From the NCBI GenBank assembly GCA_963457665.1, contig OY735201.1:29953841-30017840 (forward strand): DNA of 64,000 nt. Reading direction: 5' to 3'. This stretch comes from Thysanoteuthis rhombus (taxonomy: Eukaryota > Mollusca > Cephalopoda > Oegopsida > Thysanoteuthidae). Positions 52,001 through 59,478 of this stretch are shown here, one piece after another (positions within the stretch are counted from its first letter, which is position 1; every line of letters begins with the position of its first letter). The notes under the pieces were generated by a model. The model did not search any database, was not told where the DNA came from, and worked only from the letters and a program-made list of their open reading frames with translations. Position numbers and translations under genes: made by a program.

Positions 52001-54421
52001 CTGCTCCTCTGAGAGTACACTAAAATTGAAGTGCAAGAAGTTCAACTTTTGACAACTGTTGGTAGAGATCTCTTATAATTTTAGTATGCAGATATCAATA
52101 CAATTCACAGTCCTTTCAAGACTGAGTCAGCTCGATTAGAGGTTGCAACTTCAGATTGGACAATTGAAAAATCTCCAAGCAATTTTATCTCAATATGGAG
52201 GCCACCTATTACAATGACAAATTGCAGTCCTCACCGAATACGTCTTATAGGATTTTTTTGGTGAAACAGAATGGCTGATCCATGGTTATTACAGGACTTA
52301 ACCCTGTATGCAAATGAGTGATGACCTTAGCAATAAGCGCCATTGCCTGCATCATTGTTGTAGCAATGGCTCTGCAAGAAAAGGCATGAGAGCAATATGC
52401 AGTACGAGTTTGATTTCAACTGTCTATTGGAAGCTGTATACCACAGCCTTGCACCAGACCGAGCTAGTTTAATCTCAATTTGGACAACTGCCTTAAAGGA
52501 ATGGTTATCAAGTTAGCCTTTTCCAACCACTACTTGAGATGCAAGTTCAATCATCACTGGGTGTCCCACTTTTCTGTGCCTGTGCCAGACTAAACTGAGC
52601 TTAAGAGATCTCTATAATCATCCTTACTTTAATTTAATTTTAAGTTGTAAACTTTTGGAATTGCCAGTCAGCTGTAGCTGCTTCAGCCAACTTTGGAATG
52701 CTGATTTGTTTTCATTTTTTTTTTTTAATAGTGTATTATTACATATACATATGATTAGTGTGGTTAACTCATTTCAAAATATTCCACACTGCTCAAAACT
52801 GCACTATTCAACGTCTTATTATAATTCAATTAGTTGAGGTACCCAGCATTACATGGGGAAGAGAAAAAACTCCATATCAAAAAACACAAGAAAGCAAATG
52901 ATATTTTATTGAAATATCATGAAATCAAATAGTGGTGGGGAGGACACTACAGGGTAGACCTTTTGCAGGCCTGTGCACTGCTAACTGAAACCTTCAAAGT
53001 TGATTTTTCTAGAAAGTGAGAATTCATAATCTCTTTTCTTGCACGTGTAGTTGGCAGGTCAAAGCCAATTGTTGGATTTATATTATACCTCAGTTTTATC
53101 ATCATGTTTTGGTTAAGGGTAGGTTTAGGGTTTTTTTCTCCAAGAAAAAACATTTTATTATCTGGTTAGGATTAAATTCCTGAGAAAAAAAAAAAAATGC
53201 TACCAAACTGGCTTGATCGCCGAGATAAGGGAAATTTACATACGTGGTTGCCTGTGACAAATGGAAAGTAGGGTGCAGTTTAGCATTATAGTTACATTGT
53301 AAATAAAACTTTTTTTTTATTAAATCTTTGAATATTCTTTTTCTCAAGCCTGATAAACCTCCGGAAGGTTTGAAGGTCTAATAGATTAGAAGCACATGAA
53401 ATTGAAAGGAAAATAATCTTCTGTCGGGTTCTGAACTCAGTTTGACAATAGTATTTATGTTGTTTCTAAGAAAAATGATTCACTGTTTCTTTCACTGATT
53501 TCTTTAGCAATAAAAGCAGTTTTTTTTATTCATATGAGCAAGAATGCAGATACCATAGAAATCAACAATTTTTTTGCTGAGTTTGACCTAAAAATGTGCG
53601 TTGCAGGTAAATTGAGACCTGCTGATTTCCAATATGCCTTCATTTTTAACTCAGTGGTGCGTAGTTATTGACTCATAAGAGTACACATACAACTTTAGTA
53701 CTTTAAAATATAAATATGTTTTTTTCCCTATACTTAGTTGCATTAATCTGTACAGCAATAAGCATACCCATATCAGATCAAAACCTGCACCAATCAAGGT
53801 ATATCTGTACTATACTCTAATATCAAAAGGAGGGAGGCTGGTTGGCCTTGACACTATATAATTGTCAGTTACCATAGTGACAGACAGTGAGGAGACTAAC
53901 GACTTAATTATTATAAATCATGTAACCAGACATTATGAATAAATTCCTCTTATTAACTTTTAGACATTATTTCTTGTTGATAAATCGCTTCACTACATCA
54001 GAACTGTTCTCATTTGGTTTGTGCAAATTTTTCATTTTTAATGCACATTTCAACATGCCATTTGAAATGCCATGTTGCTAATTTCATTCGTCTTGAGACT
54101 GTTTGCTTAACCTAAATGATTATAGATTCCCGAAATTGCAACCTTATCATTTGGTCAGGGCAAGATTGTAACAAGCATACTGTTGAGGGAGGGAGGGAGT
54201 TAGGTTAAGGGCATAATTTTTTTTATGAAAATTTACTCACATTCATAAATTGTTGTATCAAGAAGGAGGATAAGAGTAGAGGGAAGAGTGGGTGAAGAGA
54301 GCGAGAAGGAAATCAATTAGAGTTTATTGGTATAAGTCTAAATTACCGCACTAATCCCTCTGAGACACTTGGGACTTATATATCCTGAGGTTTCTATGAT
54401 TGCTAGTATAGACAGACACAC

Positions 54422-54453
<32 letters not shown>

Positions 54454-57400
54454 ATGCATGTCCCATAGATCTCTTTTAAGAGTCTACTGGGACATTTTGA
54501 TTTAGGCATTAAGCACCTTAATGGGTTAGACTTGAAAGGGTTAAATGAAAGTCTATAACTTTTGAATATTAATATCATATTAAGATGTTTTGAATAGAGA
54601 AACACATCATCATCAACCTTTTAGCATCTGTCTTTGGACACAGACCTTCCCCAAGATTTTCCAGATGTCTCTATCATGGGCATCGCAAGGTCAGTACTTT
54701 CTGAGCATGTCTAATACGTAATGACATCTTATATTTTGTCAGTTCCGGTTTAGCACGTGATCTCTTGTGATCCACACTGTTAGTCATGATATCCAGTGGT
54801 TGTCTACTAATCTTGCAATGTGACCATCCCATTACCATTTGAGTTTTCTGATGGGTTTTATGATATCTCAGATGCTTGTTTTTCTTTTAATATATTGTTT
54901 GTCTTGTGATCTGTCCATGAGGTATTGAGCATGATTCTCCCATGTGCAGGTTGCATGGTTTTCAGTTTGAGGGTCAACCATTTGGTTACGTTCCATGTTT
55001 CAGCTCCATAAGTGACCATCGAGAGGATGTATTGGTTGTATAACCTTCTTTTTAGCACAAGCATGATTTTCTTGTTCTTGAAGGTTCAACTTGCCCTACC
55101 ACAGGTTTGCAATCCTTGAGTGATTATTTGCTTGATTTCTTTACAACATGATGTCAAACATGGAATAGAACCAGGGTCTCTAGATTTGGCCAAAAGGGGA
55201 GATAATCCAACCTTTATTTCAGAGATTTTCCCAACACGGACATAGGAATAGTGACGAATTTGGACATCGGGTGTGTCTTGAGGCAGAGGTTCAATCAAGC
55301 TCATCTCAAGCTAGTCCCAGACCATTTAGATTATGCTTTCAGCAGTCTGATATTTGTTCACATCTTTCAACAAAGCATTCTGATTTCTTGAACACAACAT
55401 TTCGGCAGTTGTATCTGGTAATATATCATGTACAAAGAAAAATAACCCTGTTAACTTGAATGTGAACAATGAGTATTGGGACTCTCCCATCAGGGAATTC
55501 AGCTTTATGTATTGTATTTGAAGAGTTTGGCGCCTGTTAATAGCGTGCCTGGGACTTGGAATAGAAAGAAGGGAAACCTAAGACAAATGTGTGTGTGAGG
55601 GAGTTGTGTTATTTGTGTAAACTCACGTTGGCAGCTAACACATGGATCTACCAGCTTTAATGGTACCCTATGGCCATCTTAAGGTGATAAATGGGTATTT
55701 TTTGGAGTTGAGTTACCAAGGTACCAACTACAGATTTTTTGCACCAATTACAATTAACAACAGGGTTCAGGACCTATAAATTAATAACACCCAAGATTAG
55801 TCAGTGGAATGAGCATATTCCAGGTGATGACTGAGATGGTTCCCCCTCCATCTTGGAAGAATACCCATTTATCACCTAAAAACAGCCGTAGGGTACAATA
55901 GCCAAAACGTTACATTCAAGAAATGAAACAAGGTGTGAACAACAGTCTGAAGAAACTTTATATAACGATAATCCCTCAGCTAAAAAATTCAGACAGTCAG
56001 CATTCTTTGCTTGACTATTCTACATCTGAGATACTGGAATAAATGAGCTTTCTTTTATCTTTTAATAACAGAGCACATCAGAGGATACACTCAGTTTGCC
56101 AGGAGTTTTTCACAAAAACTTTAACCAGACAAATTAGAGGTGCATCTTTGATGCTAGGGGTTAATAAGTGTGCATAAAGAAGAAAAGAAGAAAAGAAGAA
56201 ATCGCCTAAACCAAATATAATTGGTTCTGGTGCAGCGAAGCAATATATCAACAAGAATTAAATAATCATATATATATATATATATATATCTATATATATA
56301 TGAAATGAGAGCCATGTCTCTCACATTTATATCAGTAAGAGCCATCAGCCCTTCCTACCATCTTATTAAACTACCTAACTTTCTTTTCTCTCATTTTCCA
56401 GTGTCTGTCATATAGTATCAGTAGCAGCCATTAGCCAAGCCTGTTGCTCTACACTTAAGATAACCATCAGCAAAGCAACGGGTCATGGACTAAAGAAGAA
56501 TAAAAGTTAATAAGAGGAATTTATTCATAATGTCTGGTTACACGGTTTTTAGTAGTCAACTTGTCTCCTCAATGTCTGTCACTATGCTAACTTACAATTA
56601 TGTAATGTCAAGGTCAACCAGTTTCCTTCCTTTTGATATTAAGGTAAAGTCTATGTAATAACACATTGTTTCAAAAAGTGGGGAACAAATCTACAATCTA
56701 AAGTTGGATGGTGCCATTACAGCAGAACAAAAAGTTTTAAAAACAAAGTTTACAGCTTGAAATCACATTGAAAGAAAGATGATTATAGCTCCCACCAGGC
56801 TGTAAGCGTGTGCACACCCATTTTGCAACCAGTGCACAAAGGAAATCAATATGCGCACAAGACTAGATACCTGAATATATATTCATAAGTATAATCATTG
56901 ATCAAGTAAAATCATTTTATATTACAATTGAAAATAATTTCTCAGCTAACTTTTCTTGTTAACTAGTTGATCGGGTTTTTAAACACCACATTTGTAATTA
57001 ACTAATTTTCTGTTCCAGTTTTCACAGCCATGTCCGGTAGACAGCGTTTATATCGTAATGTTTATGAAAATCTGTTTCAAATTTTGCATGAATCGGAAAC
57101 TGGAGTTAATCTATTTGTGTTCTCATGATACGCAAGTTACTAGAGAACTTCAAGTGGAATGATGTAGTAATGGAAACTTAACTTTTTGAAAGGCAAATAA
57201 ATTACATTTGGACACCAATAAAAGCTTAGGACGCAAACACCATCATTAACCACCGCACACTACATGAAAGTGCAAAAGTTCGAGAGAAACCCAGAAATTT
57301 ATAACATCCAACTTTGAGTTTATCACATTAATGATCAGATGGAAAAGTATGTTAAACCCCCAGACAGTTGGCAAAGTCAACTTCATAGAATGCAATCATA

Positions 57401-59445
57401 CTTGAATTATATAGAAACATGCCCAAACAGTTTTATTAGCCATTAGAGATAGTTTTGAGATAATTGTGGCACAGCTTATCTCAAGTTTACATTTGCACAA
57501 ACATTCAATGAACAAATACTTTTGTCATGAGAAAAAATTGCTAAACATAAGAGCTTTGCACACGTTGACTACTAAGAATTGGTGCCCAAGTATTTTTTGG
57601 AAGCCTACAGTAAAGAAATAATTTTGCATCACATTTTGCAGAGAATGCCATTCTATCGTGATTAGTTCTTTATGAATTCATTAAACCAATGTATTGAATG
57701 ACACAGGCTAAAAAAGAAAGTTTCAATATCTCTTGGTTCCTAATGTCGATTGATGACAATTCTTATTTCCCCACATCTTCCCTGAACGTATTCAGTATTT
57801 GAGTTGAAGTTTTAGCTTTGATCTAAAACACAATCTTTTTTTTTCCCATTCCTGTATAGATCATTCCAATCATAAAGTCAGGGGTTATTTGGGGGGGGGG
57901 ATGCTGTATAGTCATACTTCACTGACCTTACTCAAAAACTTTTTCACTTCAAAATTAATGGATTACCAACCAGGGATTTCAAATCAAACTCCTCAATTTA
58001 TGGTAATTTTTACTCTGACTTCTTTATTTATAATTTGACTAATTATATATTTCCCATATCATTGAAAGTAAACAGCATACAAAGCATTTCATCACTGCCA
58101 GCATGAATCATCAGGCAACTTTTTAGTACCCTAACCTGTTGAAGTTGGTCTAAAGTCTATAGCTTATGCTCTTGTGGCTTTTTTTACGTTATTTATTAAA
58201 GAGGTAACAAACATTGAGTATCATTAAGCATAAGACAATGCTTAAAATTCAGAAAATTAAAGAAAACACTATATTTCTATCAAAGTAAAAAGATGTAAAA
58301 GAAATGAACTATAAAAATTCTGGAAAAGAAAATCAAAAAGATTATCTTCTAAAGAAACTGAAAGCTTTTTAACCATTTCTCCATTTAAGCCAAAAAGTTG
58401 GTTGTGAAAAAAAGGATGCAGGTAGACTATTTTCCAACATGATTTTGATGATGTGATTTTCAAAAACTTTGCTGATATGATTGCTATGGTACAACCTTAC
58501 ATGGAGAGATCACAAGACAGTTAAGTATATACTCATAGAAACTATTTTAAAAAAATCAAATGGCAATGGGCAGGCCATTTTGCAAGAATAAAAGACAATC
58601 AATGGACATCACGACTCCCAACATGGATCTCCAGATATCACATGCCAAACCGAGGCCGACAGAACACAAGATAGAGAAATGTATTAGATAAATTCAGGAA
58701 ATACTGGCTCCGCGACACCTGTGATAGAAAAGTGGTGAATCCTGGGAAAGGTCTATGTCCAACGACGGACGTTAAAAGACTGATGATGATGATGAATTTT
58801 GTCTGCAATAAAAAAAATCGATAATAATGTTTATCCTAAGGTAAATTTCTGATTTAAAAAAAAAAAATGACTCTGAAGTAGATAGAATTTTTGTGCTTCT
58901 ATCTCTCTCAAGTACCACATCTAATACTTTAGAATGAAAACACTGCAAGTGTCTTTAAATTTTGACATTCTTGTCAGTGCATTTTTTTTTATATCAGTAA
59001 AACTACAGATTTTTGCACCACATACTTTTTCACCATCATCATCTTCTACAATATACTAACAAATAATATTTTCCATCTGTTGTAATTGTAAAGTGTTCAA
59101 AAACTGTCGACTTTTTGCCATTGTGAATTTATGCAAGTGATATAAAGTCCATAAATGCGTAATGTTTTGAAATTTTTCAAAAAACTTGAAATCAGCCTTC
59201 ATTGTGAATTGAAATGTATCCTAAAAAGAAAAATGGGTTAATCAAATTAGGATTTGTGAAATTAGAAGTTCAGACTCTGACTCTACAGCCACTGGCACTG
59301 CCACCAGATACTTGCAAATGGAACTTGACTATTTCTAATGTTTATGGGACATGTGCAAAAATGAACCATCACTCTACAGCAGACACTCTTCAAATAAAGT
59401 TTACTATATGGAATCACTTAATACTTTCAATTACTTATAATGACA

Positions 59446-59478
<33 letters not shown>

